Positions 1 through 5,084 of a stretch of DNA of 5,405 bases are shown here, in pieces. Origin of the DNA: CAMCXT01 sp046302715 (GTDB taxonomy: Bacteria; Bacteroidota; Bacteroidia; M30B66); the NCBI GenBank assembly GCA_046302715.1, contig JBKCHQ010000044.1:1-5405 (forward strand), given 5' to 3'. Numbering within the stretch: the stretch's first letter is position 1; each line of letters opens with the position of its first letter. A model generated the notes under the pieces. That model was given only the letters and a program-made list of their open reading frames with translations, was not told the origin of the DNA and ran no database searches. The translations under genes and the position numbers were made by a program.

Positions 1-371
1 GTGAGGCGTTTTTGCTCTTCGAGCGAAATACCGAGTTTTTCGAATGTTTTGCGAAGTTCAGGATCTACCTCGTCGAGGCTGTTGAGCTGCTTTTGCTTTT
101 TGGGCGCTGCGTAGTAAATAATATCCTGAAAATTAATGGGCGGATAGTGCACATGTGCCCAATCGGGCGATTCCATCTTTTGCCAATGGCGATAGGCTTT
201 AAGACGGTATTCGAGCATCCACTCGGGTTCTTTCTTCTTGGCAGAGATAAACCGAACGATATCTTCACTCAGCCCCTTAGGAGCCGATTCCATTTCGATA
301 TCGGTAGTAAATCCGTACTTGTATTCCGAATTGATGTGATCCTCTAAAATTTCGTTGCCCGTACCCGCCAT
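1..371 (-). CDS. sufB: SufB, Fe-S cluster assembly scaffold subunit (N-terminal 123 codons, runs off the window)
   Basis: Reading the minus strand from the ATG at 371 gives an open frame of 123 codons to the window edge. The start MAGTGNEILEDHINSEYKYG, the stretch EPEWMLEYRLKAYRHW, and the later NSLDEVDPELRKTFEKLGIS followed by EEQKRL are the familiar N-terminal region of SufB. In the family SufB (about 480 residues) joins SufC and SufD in the cytosolic SufBC2D complex that builds Fe-S clusters; the C-terminal beta-helix and its cluster ligands lie outside the window. The start is well fixed: an in-frame TAG sits two codons upstream, with a weak AGGA just before the ATG. The gene follows sufA by 13 bp, so the two are almost certainly co-transcribed. 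The frame carries no terminal stop here, and plus-strand reading frames across it are shadows. Confidence 0.95.
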   Translation of the reverse strand, partial: MAGTGNEILEDHINSEYKYGFTTDIEMESAPKGLSEDIVRFISAKKKEPEWMLEYRLKAYRHWQKMESPDWAHVHYPPINFQDIIYYAAPKKQKQLNSLDEVDPELRKTFEKLGISLEEQKRL

Positions 372-384
372 ATCCTAATCTTTG

Positions 385-711
385 TTAAACGGCAAAACTT
401 TCGCCGCATCCACAGGTGCGTGTAGCATTGGGATTATTGAATGCGAAACCTTTTCCGTTGAGACCGCCGCTGTATTCGAGCTCGGTGCCCACCAAATAAA
501 GGAAACTCTTTTTATCAACCAGGATCTTAACCCCTTTATCTTCAAAGAGCTGATCGCCATCGCGCATTTCGGTATCAAAATCCATCTTATAAGAAAGACC
601 TGAACAGCCTCCACCTTCAACACCTACGCGTAAATAGCTATCCACAGCAAACCCGCTTTCGGTCATCAACTGAGCGAGCTTTGTCTTTGCAGTTTCTGAA
701 ACGGTTATCAT
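385..711 (-). CDS. sufA: SufA/IscA-type Fe-S carrier protein (HesB family)
   Basis: This 108-residue protein has the full length of an A-type Fe-S carrier. The three ligand cysteines are visible: Cys36 in GGGCSGLSY and Cys100/Cys102 in TCGCGESF, the C-x(63)-C-x-C arrangement of the HesB/IscA family. The N-terminal ITVSETAKTKL and the GFAFNNPNA segment before the last cysteines are also family-typical. Proteins of this family take Fe-S clusters from the SufBCD scaffold and pass them to apo-enzymes in the cytosol. The gene lies 13 bp upstream of sufB and about 90 bp downstream of a consensus Bacteroidota promoter, so it is probably the first gene of the suf operon. No in-frame alternative start is needed, and an A-rich AGAAAAGAT precedes the ATG instead of a real Shine-Dalgarno. 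By context I call it SufA; IscA or ErpA naming would describe the same family. Confidence 0.95.
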   Translation of the reverse strand: MITVSETAKTKLAQLMTESGFAVDSYLRVGVEGGGCSGLSYKMDFDTEMRDGDQLFEDKGVKILVDKKSFLYLVGTELEYSGGLNGKGFAFNNPNATRTCGCGESFAV

Positions 712-778
712 ATCTTTTCTACTTCTAAAGCGTTAAACACGGCATCTGCCACAATTGTTTCAAATGGCAGCATGGTTA

Positions 779-795
779 TTTAGAATAAATCTAAA
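779..795. promoter_or_regulatory. Candidate operator: TTTAGA-N5-TCTAAA palindrome at the suf transcription start
   Basis: A perfect 6-bp inverted repeat, TTTAGA and TCTAAA separated by ATAAA, begins directly at the transcription start predicted from the -7 box at 803-810. A repressor bound here would block the start of transcription. Suf operons are commonly controlled by Rrf2-family (IscR/SufR-like) or Fur-family regulators. The size and AT-rich symmetry fit such a site, but which regulator binds is inference, and AT-rich palindromes this short also arise by chance. Confidence 0.4.
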
Positions 796-802
796 AACAG
801 AA

Positions 803-833
803 CAAAAGTAAGGTATTCGTTTGGAAATACAAA
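803..833 (-). promoter_or_regulatory. Bacteroidota-type promoter of the suf operon
   Basis: On the minus strand TTTG (833-830) is followed after exactly 19 bases by TACTTTTG (810-803). This matches the -33 TTTG / -7 TAnnTTTG consensus of the Bacteroidota primary sigma factor, at the usual spacing. The predicted transcript would start near 796 and have a leader of about 85 bases before sufA. The -33 box is only 16 bases beyond the stop codon of the SGNH hydrolase gene, so read-through from that gene is also possible. Confidence 0.75.
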
Positions 834-849
834 TAGATCGGCAATAAGC

Positions 850-1464
850 TTAGGGTTTCTTTACATACCAATCTCTAACTAAACGTGCCCAATGCGTGTA
901 AACAATTCCGCTGGGGTGCAGATGGTCTGATGCCATCATGGCGCTATCGTTTAAAGCCAGTCGCGAATGTGGGGTTATGTCGATAAACGCAACCTTGTAA
1001 TTCGACGAAATATTCTTGCAAGCAGTATTAAAAGCATCAATTTCGCGGGCAATAAGTGCTCGGTCGCGATCGGCGGCAAATGGTGTGGCCCCCCAATCGG
1101 GGATGGAAATTACAATAGTTTTGGAACTATCACCACCAGCATAAAGGATGGCCCGTTTAAGCAGTGTTTCAAATTCCGATTGGTAGCTTTCGAGGCTGTA
1201 TCCGCGGTATTGGTTGTTAACGCCTATCAATAGCGAAACCAGATCGAAGGGGCCCTGTGGATTTTCGCGATCAATGGCAGCAGCGAGTTCGTCGGTGGTC
1301 CAGCCAGTGGTAGCAATAATCTGTGGGGTTTCGAACTGGATGCCATTTTCGGCCATCATCGTTACAAACTGATTGGGCCAGCGTTGGCTTTCATCAACGG
1401 CTTCGCCAATGGTGTAGGAATCGCCGAGGGCTAAAAAACGAAGGGAATTAGAGTGTAGCTTCAT
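850..1464 (-). CDS. SGNH/GDSL-family hydrolase (esterase/acylhydrolase-like)
   Basis: The 204-residue protein shows all four SGNH blocks. Block I is ALGDSYTIG with nucleophile Ser16, block II has Gly54 in TTGWTT, block III is GVNNQY with Asn83, and block V is SDHLHPSG with Asp180 and His183 of the catalytic triad. The family hydrolyses ester or thioester bonds in lipids, polysaccharide acyl groups and similar substrates; the substrate cannot be read from the sequence. There is no signal peptide, because the catalytic block begins at residue 12, and an in-frame TAA ten codons upstream excludes a longer N-terminus. A cytoplasmic location is therefore likely. Block III reads GxNN where GxND is commoner. 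The gene lies upstream of suf on the same strand, separated by 138 bp that include the suf promoter, so it is probably not functionally linked. No Shine-Dalgarno is visible, as usual in this phylum. Confidence 0.9.
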   Translation of the reverse strand: MKLHSNSLRFLALGDSYTIGEAVDESQRWPNQFVTMMAENGIQFETPQIIATTGWTTDELAAAIDRENPQGPFDLVSLLIGVNNQYRGYSLESYQSEFETLLKRAILYAGGDSSKTIVISIPDWGATPFAADRDRALIAREIDAFNTACKNISSNYKVAFIDITPHSRLALNDSAMMASDHLHPSGIVYTHWARLVRDWYVKKP

Positions 1465-1571
1465 TAAAGCGAGAAATTGTGCGCTATAAAATTAAAAATG
1501 AACAGGTTATTTTTTTGCGAGGTGAATTTGGTATCGATAAAAAAAGACCTTCGAACTTGATACTGAGGCGG

Positions 1572-1579
1572 CAAATGTA
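1572..1579 (-). promoter_or_regulatory. Possible -7 promoter element for the SGNH hydrolase gene
   Basis: The minus strand reads TACATTTG, matching the Bacteroidota -7 consensus TAnnTTTG, about 108 bp before the ATG of the hydrolase. The position 19 bases upstream reads TTCC instead of TTTG, so only half of the promoter is supported. Confidence 0.35.
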
Positions 1580-1842
1580 TTAAAATCTAAGTTTCGCAGG
1601 AATGGTGGGTAATGCCCCTTGGCAGATGAAAATCTTCCCTCGTTGAAAGACGCAGCACAAATTATAAACAGTCCAATGCTTCATAGGTGCAGGACCCTGA
1701 CCGTGATAACCCCCGTGCAAAAAAACATAACAAACGGTGCACCGCCCTACACCATAAAACCCTATTTTTGAGCCATCAAACCTAAAAGCGATTGATATAG
1801 AAAACTCTTAAAAACTCAACATAATTAGCGTTTGCTAAAACC

Positions 1843-1956
1843 TGTCGTTGAAAGGTCGAAAATTCAAATGAGAACAGGGAATACGTGCAATACGCTCGCG
1901 CAAAAGCGTGGGCTTTGTTCTATTCTGTTCTCAGGGATTCGACCCCCTCAACGACA
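1843..1956. repeat. Long imperfect inverted repeat (114 bp) nested in the element
   Basis: Three separate blocks pair in register. TGTCGTTGA (1843-1851) pairs with TCAACGACA (1948-1956). GGTCGAA (1854-1860) pairs with TTCGACC (1938-1944). TGAGAACAG (1869-1877) pairs with CTGTTCTCA (1925-1933), and AATA/TATT extends this past a two-base bulge. That is 25 perfectly paired bases in three helices with small internal loops, followed by an apical hairpin (1897-1910). The internal loops are asymmetric, 2x3 and 8x4. The fold works on either strand, so orientation is undecided. It could be a cruciform, an RNA, or the hallmark palindrome of a REP/RAYT-type repeat. Confidence 0.7.
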
Positions 1957-1977
1957 TGTAGGCAACTGTCCCACGCT
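1897..1977 (+). other. Two mutually exclusive hairpins followed by a T-tract
   Basis: CGCGC-AAAA-GCGTG (1897-1910) forms a short hairpin with a four-base loop. The overlapping bases AGCGTGGG (1905-1912) are perfectly complementary over 8 bp to CCCACGCT (1970-1977), which is followed after GA by six T residues (1980-1985). Read as plus-strand RNA, the two pairings compete for the same bases. That resembles a switch or attenuator ahead of the LamG gene, but it may simply be a by-product of the nested palindromes. Confidence 0.35.
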
Positions 1978-2037
1978 GATTTTTTATACTAACCTCTAAC
2001 CGTATTGCAGGGCGGGCAATGCACCAAATAAATAATT

Positions 2038-3798
2038 ATGAGAACAAATTTATTTTTAACCGCCGCGCTCAGCCTATGCCTTTGTGCAGCCAGCACGGCA
2101 CAAACCTTACCGTCCTATTTGCCTACCGATGGTTTGGTGGGCTGGTGGCCGTTTAACGGCAATGCGAATGATGAGAGTGGAAATGGGAATGATGGAAATC
2201 CATATGGTGGAGTTTCCATCACTACAGATAGATTCGGCAATAATAATGCGGCCTACAATTTTGACGGATTAGATGATTATATTGAAATTCAATCCAATAC
2301 TGCATTAAACTTACCTGAATCATATACAATCAATGTATGGGCAAATGCACAGGAGTTTTTAGGGCAATTTACAGATGAGCCATCAATAGTGTCAAAATTT
2401 GGTGGTTGGGGTAGTGGTGGTTACGCTATTTTTATGGGTGAAGACGTTGGTGCTATTAATTACTGCTACCAGCAGGGCGGAAATAATAGAATGCGTATAA
2501 CAAACTACTCTGCAGACACTTGGTATAATATCACTGCTGTATATGATAATTTAAAAACAAGATTATACATTGACGGCATTTTTGTTGATTCTTTGGATAA
2601 TAGTGGCAGTATCGAACCGAATGATATACCTCTATGTATAGGAAAAGAAGGGCAAATCCACAGTAATATTTCATATTTCAAAGGGATGATCGACGACATC
2701 GCCATTTACAACCGCGCCCTTACCCCCGAAGAAATTACCGCCCTTTACACAGGCCAGCCTGTAAACCCGCCTACCACGTGCAACCCGCTGCCAAGCAACC
2801 TCCAAAATGGTCTCGTAGGCTACTGGCCCTTCTGTGGGAATGCTAATGACGAAAGTGGGAATGGGAATAATGGAACGGTGAATGGCGCAACCTTGACCGA
2901 GGATCGGTTTGGGAATGCGAATGCGGCGTATTCGTTTGATGGAAATGGAAATTATGTTTCGATTGCTGATAATAATGATCTGCTTTTGGAGAATACTGAC
3001 TTTTCAATTAGCGCTTGGATATTACCACTAAGTGCATCTAATGGCCATATTTTCTACAAAGGTTTTTCTTCAGGAAATTCTTCAAAATATATTTTTGCTA
3101 TGTACAACCAATCTCTTGGTTTTCATATCAATCCACCATCCAATATTTGGATTGTTTCTGATTCAATTCCATTGGGAATTTGGCAATTAGCAACTACTAC
3201 AAAACAGGGAAATCTTATTAGTTTCTTCAGAAATGGAGAATTTTATGGTCAGCAGACATTAAATTATCCAATTCCGAATACCAGCGGAGTTGAAGCAAGG
3301 ATTGGTGGGGCAGAACCTAATGGTGGTGGTGGGTGGAATGGCCAACTCGACGACATCGGCATCTGGAACCGCGCCCTTTCCCCCGAAGAAGTGCAGCAAC
3401 TCTACACCCTCAATGCCTGCACTTTTACCGTGTACGATACCGTTACCATTGAGAACGTGGTTACCGTGTACGATACTGTTCTTACCACCGTTACCGATAC
3501 GCTCATCATCAACACACTCATTACAGAGTTGGCGCCTCCGGCCAATACCAATACCATCAAGGTTTTTCCCAATCCGGCCGGCAGCACCCTTACCATCGAT
3601 TACGGCAACTACGCCCTTATGAACGGCTACCAGCTGCGCATCGAGAACTCACTCGGGCAGCAGGTGTTCCAAACCAACATCAACCAGCAAAGCGATACGC
3701 TCAGCCTCGGCAGTTGGGGCGGCAATGGCTTGTACTTCGTGCACATCGTCGATCCGCAAGGCAATACGGTAGATATTCGAAAGATTGTGTTGCAATAA
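2038..3798 (+). CDS. Secreted two-domain LamG protein with T9SS C-terminal sorting domain
   Basis: The 586-residue protein starts with a signal peptide (residues 1-21, hydrophobic core LFLTAALSLCLCAAS, likely cut after STA). Two tandem LamG/concanavalin-A-like jelly-roll domains follow. Each opens with GLVGxWPFxGNANDESGNGN (from Gly32 and Gly258) and closes with DDIxIxNRALxPEE (Arg226, Arg445). A linker at about 461-500 repeats TVYDTV. The end (508-586: KVFPNPAG, SLGQQVF, GLYFVHI, KIVLQ) is a type A T9SS sorting domain, so the protein is exported by Sec and then by the type IX system to the surface or medium. LamG folds usually bind glycans or proteins, but no catalytic domain is present and the ligand is unknown. 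Composition is mosaic: GC-rich at the domain borders and the C-terminus, AT-rich in both domain cores. The gene stands alone with a terminator behind it. Confidence 0.93.
   Translation: MRTNLFLTAALSLCLCAASTAQTLPSYLPTDGLVGWWPFNGNANDESGNGNDGNPYGGVSITTDRFGNNNAAYNFDGLDDYIEIQSNTALNLPESYTINVWANAQEFLGQFTDEPSIVSKFGGWGSGGYAIFMGEDVGAINYCYQQGGNNRMRITNYSADTWYNITAVYDNLKTRLYIDGIFVDSLDNSGSIEPNDIPLCIGKEGQIHSNISYFKGMIDDIAIYNRALTPEEITALYTGQPVNPPTTCNPLPSNLQNGLVGYWPFCGNANDESGNGNNGTVNGATLTEDRFGNANAAYSFDGNGNYVSIADNNDLLLENTDFSISAWILPLSASNGHIFYKGFSSGNSSKYIFAMYNQSLGFHINPPSNIWIVSDSIPLGIWQLATTTKQGNLISFFRNGEFYGQQTLNYPIPNTSGVEARIGGAEPNGGGGWNGQLDDIGIWNRALSPEEVQQLYTLNACTFTVYDTVTIENVVTVYDTVLTTVTDTLIINTLITELAPPANTNTIKVFPNPAGSTLTIDYGNYALMNGYQLRIENSLGQQVFQTNINQQSDTLSLGSWGGNGLYFVHIVDPQGNTVDIRKIVLQ
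2690..2733 (+). repeat. Direct repeat copy 1: end of LamG domain 1
   Basis: This 44-base block encodes DDIAIYNRALTPEE. It matches 3347-3390 at 39 of 44 positions, including a 24-base core with one mismatch (2710-2733). The near-identity at DNA level is higher than in the cores of the two domains. Confidence 0.85.
3347..3390 (+). repeat. Direct repeat copy 2: end of LamG domain 2
   Basis: Partner of 2690-2733, encoding DDIGIWNRALSPEE. Together the copies mark the duplicated 3' border of the LamG module and offer a site for homologous recombination that would delete or swap one domain. Confidence 0.85.
3425..3476 (+). repeat. Short coding repeat in the linker (TVYDTV units)
   Basis: A 16-base sequence, TTACCGTGTACGATAC, occurs at 3425-3440 and again at 3461-3476, a period of 36 bases or 12 residues. 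It encodes the VYDT motif in a Thr/Val-rich spacer between the last LamG domain and the sorting domain. Such spacers probably hold the globular part away from the cell surface. Confidence 0.75.
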
Positions 3799-3799
3799 T

Positions 3800-3869
3800 T
3801 CGTATATCGTAAATCGTAAATCGTATATCGTAAATCGTATATCGTAAATCGTAAATCGCATATCGTCAA
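3800..3869. repeat. Ten tandem heptamers, consensus TCGTAWA
   Basis: Ten CG dinucleotides recur at exactly 7-bp steps from 3801 to 3864. Eight units are TCGTAAA or TCGTATA, and the last two have decayed (TCGCATA, TCGTCAA). The order of the variable base at position 6 is T,A,A,T,A,T,A,A. The array begins one base after the stop codon of the LamG gene and ends just before its terminator, so it lies in the 3' untranslated region. Being outside the coding frame, a change in copy number would not shift the protein. The repeats also read as open frames (FTIYDLR units) on the minus strand, which I do not regard as genes. Confidence 0.93.
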
Positions 3870-3873
3870 ACAC

Positions 3874-3911
3874 AAAACCGGAGCTGCTCGTTTGAGTAGT
3901 TCCAGTTTTTT
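3874..3911 (+). terminator. Strong intrinsic terminator of the LamG gene, possibly bidirectional
   Basis: The arm 3874-3889 (AAAACCGGAGCTGCTC) pairs with 3894-3909 across a GTTT loop. Of 16 positions 15 pair, counting two G-U pairs, with one C-A mismatch. Six T residues follow the GC-containing part (3906-3911). The A-run on the other side makes it able to work on the opposite strand as well. It insulates the fic promoter region from upstream transcription. Confidence 0.85.
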
Positions 3912-3942
3912 AGTTTCATGTACAAATGTTCGCCCCCTTTGC

Positions 3943-4014
3943 TTTGTAAAGATTTTTCGTTTTTCTATACAGAATAAACTAGATTTGTATAGAAAAATTC
4001 ATTTTCTTTACAAA
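3943..4014. promoter_or_regulatory. Double operator upstream of fic: two inverted-repeat units offset by 41 bp
   Basis: The half-site TTTGTAWAGA occurs four times in alternating orientation: plus at 3943, minus at 3973-3960, plus at 3984, minus at 4014-4001. These form two 31-bp units (3943-3973 and 3984-4014), each TTTGTAWAGA, 11 bases, TCTWTACARA. Both the forward and the reverse half-sites repeat at exactly 41 bp, close to four helical turns, so the two units face the same side of the DNA. The inner pair also forms a perfect 12-bp inverted repeat (3960-3971 with 3986-3997) and the outer pair a 10-bp one (3943-3952 with 4005-4014). The second unit covers the -7 element and ends on the first base of the start codon, the layout of a repressor site. 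The Fic protein's own winged helix is the obvious candidate binder, which is inference. Confidence 0.75.
3980..3987 (+). promoter_or_regulatory. Putative -7 promoter element of fic
   Basis: TAGATTTG fits the Bacteroidota -7 consensus TAnnTTTG and would start a transcript about 20 bases before the ATG. The -33 position reads TCGT, a poor match to TTTG, so the promoter is weak or needs help. Its TTTG is shared with the operator half-site starting at 3984. Confidence 0.5.
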
Positions 4015-5084
4015 TGATGCCTTGGAAAATTGCTGAGCTGCCGTTGAATTTGGACTTAGAAACCAAAAAAGTCTTGAAGGCATTACCTGCAGCACATGCT
4101 GCTTTGGCAGAACTTAAAGGTCTTGCATCAACTATTCCCAATCAGCATATTCTGATTAACACCTTAGGTTTACAAGAAGCGAAAGATAGTTCGGCAATCG
4201 AAAATATTATAACAACCCATGATGATCTCTACAAATCTGAATTGAATTTTGACGCATTCACTTCCTTAGATGCCAAAGAGGTTCAAAACTATATTTTGGC
4301 GCTGAAAAAAGGTTTTGAGTTTATTACCACTTCAGGCTTGCTAACCAATAACGGTATATTGCAGATTCAGCGTGTGCTGGAGTCCAATAATGCCGGTTTT
4401 CGAAAATTACCCGGAACGAGTTTGAAAAATTCGGTTACGGGTGAAATTGTATATACGCCTCCTCAGGATTATGATGAGATTGTTCGGCTAATGACAAATC
4501 TTGAACGCTATATAAACGATCCTTCGTTTCACAGCTGTGATCCTTTAATTAAAATGGCGGTCATCCATTTTCAATTCGAAAGCATACATCCATTTTATGA
4601 CGGCAATGGGAGAACCGGAAGGATTATCAATATTCTTTACCTCATTCTCGAAAAGCTCCAAACCTTACCCATTTTATACCTCAGTAAGTATATCATCAAG
4701 CATAAAACAGCCTATTATCAGCATCTTCAAAACGTTAGAAATGACGAGTCATGGGAAGAATGGTTGCTATTTATGATACATGGAATAGAACAAACAGCCC
4801 GGGAAACCATCGCATTAATAGTTGAAATTAAAGAGCTAATGCTAGGGTATAAACACCGCCTTCGAAACAATTATAAGTTTTATTCTCAGGAATTGCTCAA
4901 TAACTTATTTAAACACCCCTACACGAAAATTGAGTTTGTAGCTCAGGACCTTGGCGTATCCAGGTTAACAGCCGCAAATTATTTGAATACCTTATCTAAC
5001 GACGGCATGCTGCGAAAAAGTAAATTGGGTGTAGGCAATTATTACATCAATGAAGAATTGTTTGAGCTTCTCACGAAACGCTAA
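4014..5084 (+). CDS. Fic-family protein AMP-transferase with C-terminal winged helix (SoFic-like)
   Basis: The 356-residue protein has three parts. The N-terminal Fic_N-type region (about 1-100) carries the inhibitory motif S59-S-A-I-E63-N64, fitting (S/T)xxxE(G/N). The Fic core has the target-binding flap (TGEIVYTPP, 142-150) and the full active-site motif HPFYDGNGRTGR at 192-203, with catalytic His192, Asp196 and the nucleotide-binding Gly/Asn/Arg residues. A winged helix-turn-helix follows at about 295-354 (AQDLGVSRLTAANYL, wing near GVGNYY). In the family such proteins transfer AMP from ATP to a hydroxyl of a target protein in the cytoplasm, and Glu63 would hold the enzyme off until displaced. 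Having the inhibitory motif inside places it in class II, which needs no separate antitoxin, and none is seen nearby. The start at 4014 is followed by a second ATG at 4017; neither has a Shine-Dalgarno. The target is unknown. Confidence 0.93.
   Translation: MMPWKIAELPLNLDLETKKVLKALPAAHAALAELKGLASTIPNQHILINTLGLQEAKDSSAIENIITTHDDLYKSELNFDAFTSLDAKEVQNYILALKKGFEFITTSGLLTNNGILQIQRVLESNNAGFRKLPGTSLKNSVTGEIVYTPPQDYDEIVRLMTNLERYINDPSFHSCDPLIKMAVIHFQFESIHPFYDGNGRTGRIINILYLILEKLQTLPILYLSKYIIKHKTAYYQHLQNVRNDESWEEWLLFMIHGIEQTARETIALIVEIKELMLGYKHRLRNNYKFYSQELLNNLFKHPYTKIEFVAQDLGVSRLTAANYLNTLSNDGMLRKSKLGVGNYYINEELFELLTKR

Larger units (their letters stand above)
1736..2025. repeat. MITE/REP-like element with imperfect terminal inverted repeats
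   Basis: The left end reads GGTGCA then CCGCCCTACA (1736-1751). The complement of the right end, read from 2025 back to 2006, is GGTGCA, TTGC, CCGCCCTGCA. The two ends thus agree at 15 of 16 positions apart from a 4-base insertion, and they are inverted about 290 bp apart. Inside lies a second long inverted repeat (1843-1956), so the whole segment can fold back on itself. There is no transposase or other gene inside, which fits a non-autonomous mobile element or a large structured RNA. No clear target-site duplication is seen at the borders (AACAAAC on the left, AAATAAA on the right). Whether the element recurs in the genome cannot be known from this window. Confidence 0.5.
1465..2037. other. 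573-bp intergenic region with no protein-coding gene
   Basis: This stretch separates two divergently transcribed genes, the SGNH hydrolase (minus) and the LamG protein (plus). No convincing coding frame is present. Its left part (1465-1735) shows only the possible -7 element at 1572-1579. Its right part (1736-2025) is filled by the nested inverted-repeat element described separately. A lone TAnnTTTG match on the plus strand (TATTTTTG, 1763-1770) has no -33 partner, so the promoter of the LamG gene is not identified. The leader directly before that gene's ATG is AT-rich (AATAAATAATT) and lacks a Shine-Dalgarno. Confidence 0.7.

Noticed and set aside
12..347. Plus-strand open frame of 111 codons
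   Set aside because: It lies antisense to the recognisable SufB reading frame, and its translation has no family signature.
746..770. Hairpin CTGCCA-N13-TGGCAG in the sufA leader, considered as a riboswitch
   Set aside because: It is a single 6-bp stem with a 13-base loop, with no conserved aptamer core or terminator; too weak to call.
845..852. TAAGCTTA palindrome at the stop of the hydrolase gene as a terminator
   Set aside because: An 8-bp self-complementary sequence has no loop or T-tract and cannot act as an intrinsic terminator.
967..1233. Plus-strand frame of 88 codons
   Set aside because: It is antisense to the SGNH hydrolase, whose catalytic blocks are all intact in the minus-strand frame.
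1763..1770. TATTTTTG as a promoter of the LamG gene
   Set aside because: It matches TAnnTTTG, but there is no TTTG about 19 bases upstream and the start codon is nearly 270 bp away beyond the folded element.
1777..1784. Minus-strand TAGGTTTG as a -7 element
   Set aside because: No -33 partner is found at the expected spacing, and the hydrolase gene is more than 300 bp away with a closer candidate at 1572-1579.
1931..1950. T-arm-like sequence GGGATTCGACCCC, suggesting a tRNA or tmRNA
   Set aside because: The base pair that should close the T-loop is missing (A against C), no 7-bp acceptor stem or anticodon arm is present, and the bases are better explained by the long inverted repeat.
3290..3622. 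Plus-strand frame of 110 codons inside the LamG gene
   Set aside because: It is an out-of-frame shadow of the 586-residue protein, with a Pro/Ser-rich low-complexity translation.
3800..3869. CRISPR array
   Set aside because: The units are 7 bp and strictly tandem, with no spacers.
3627..3875. Two minus-strand frames encoding FTIYDLR-like repeats
   Set aside because: The repeats are only the translation of the heptamer array (7 bp x 3 = 7 codons in any frame), and the rest is antisense to the T9SS sorting domain.
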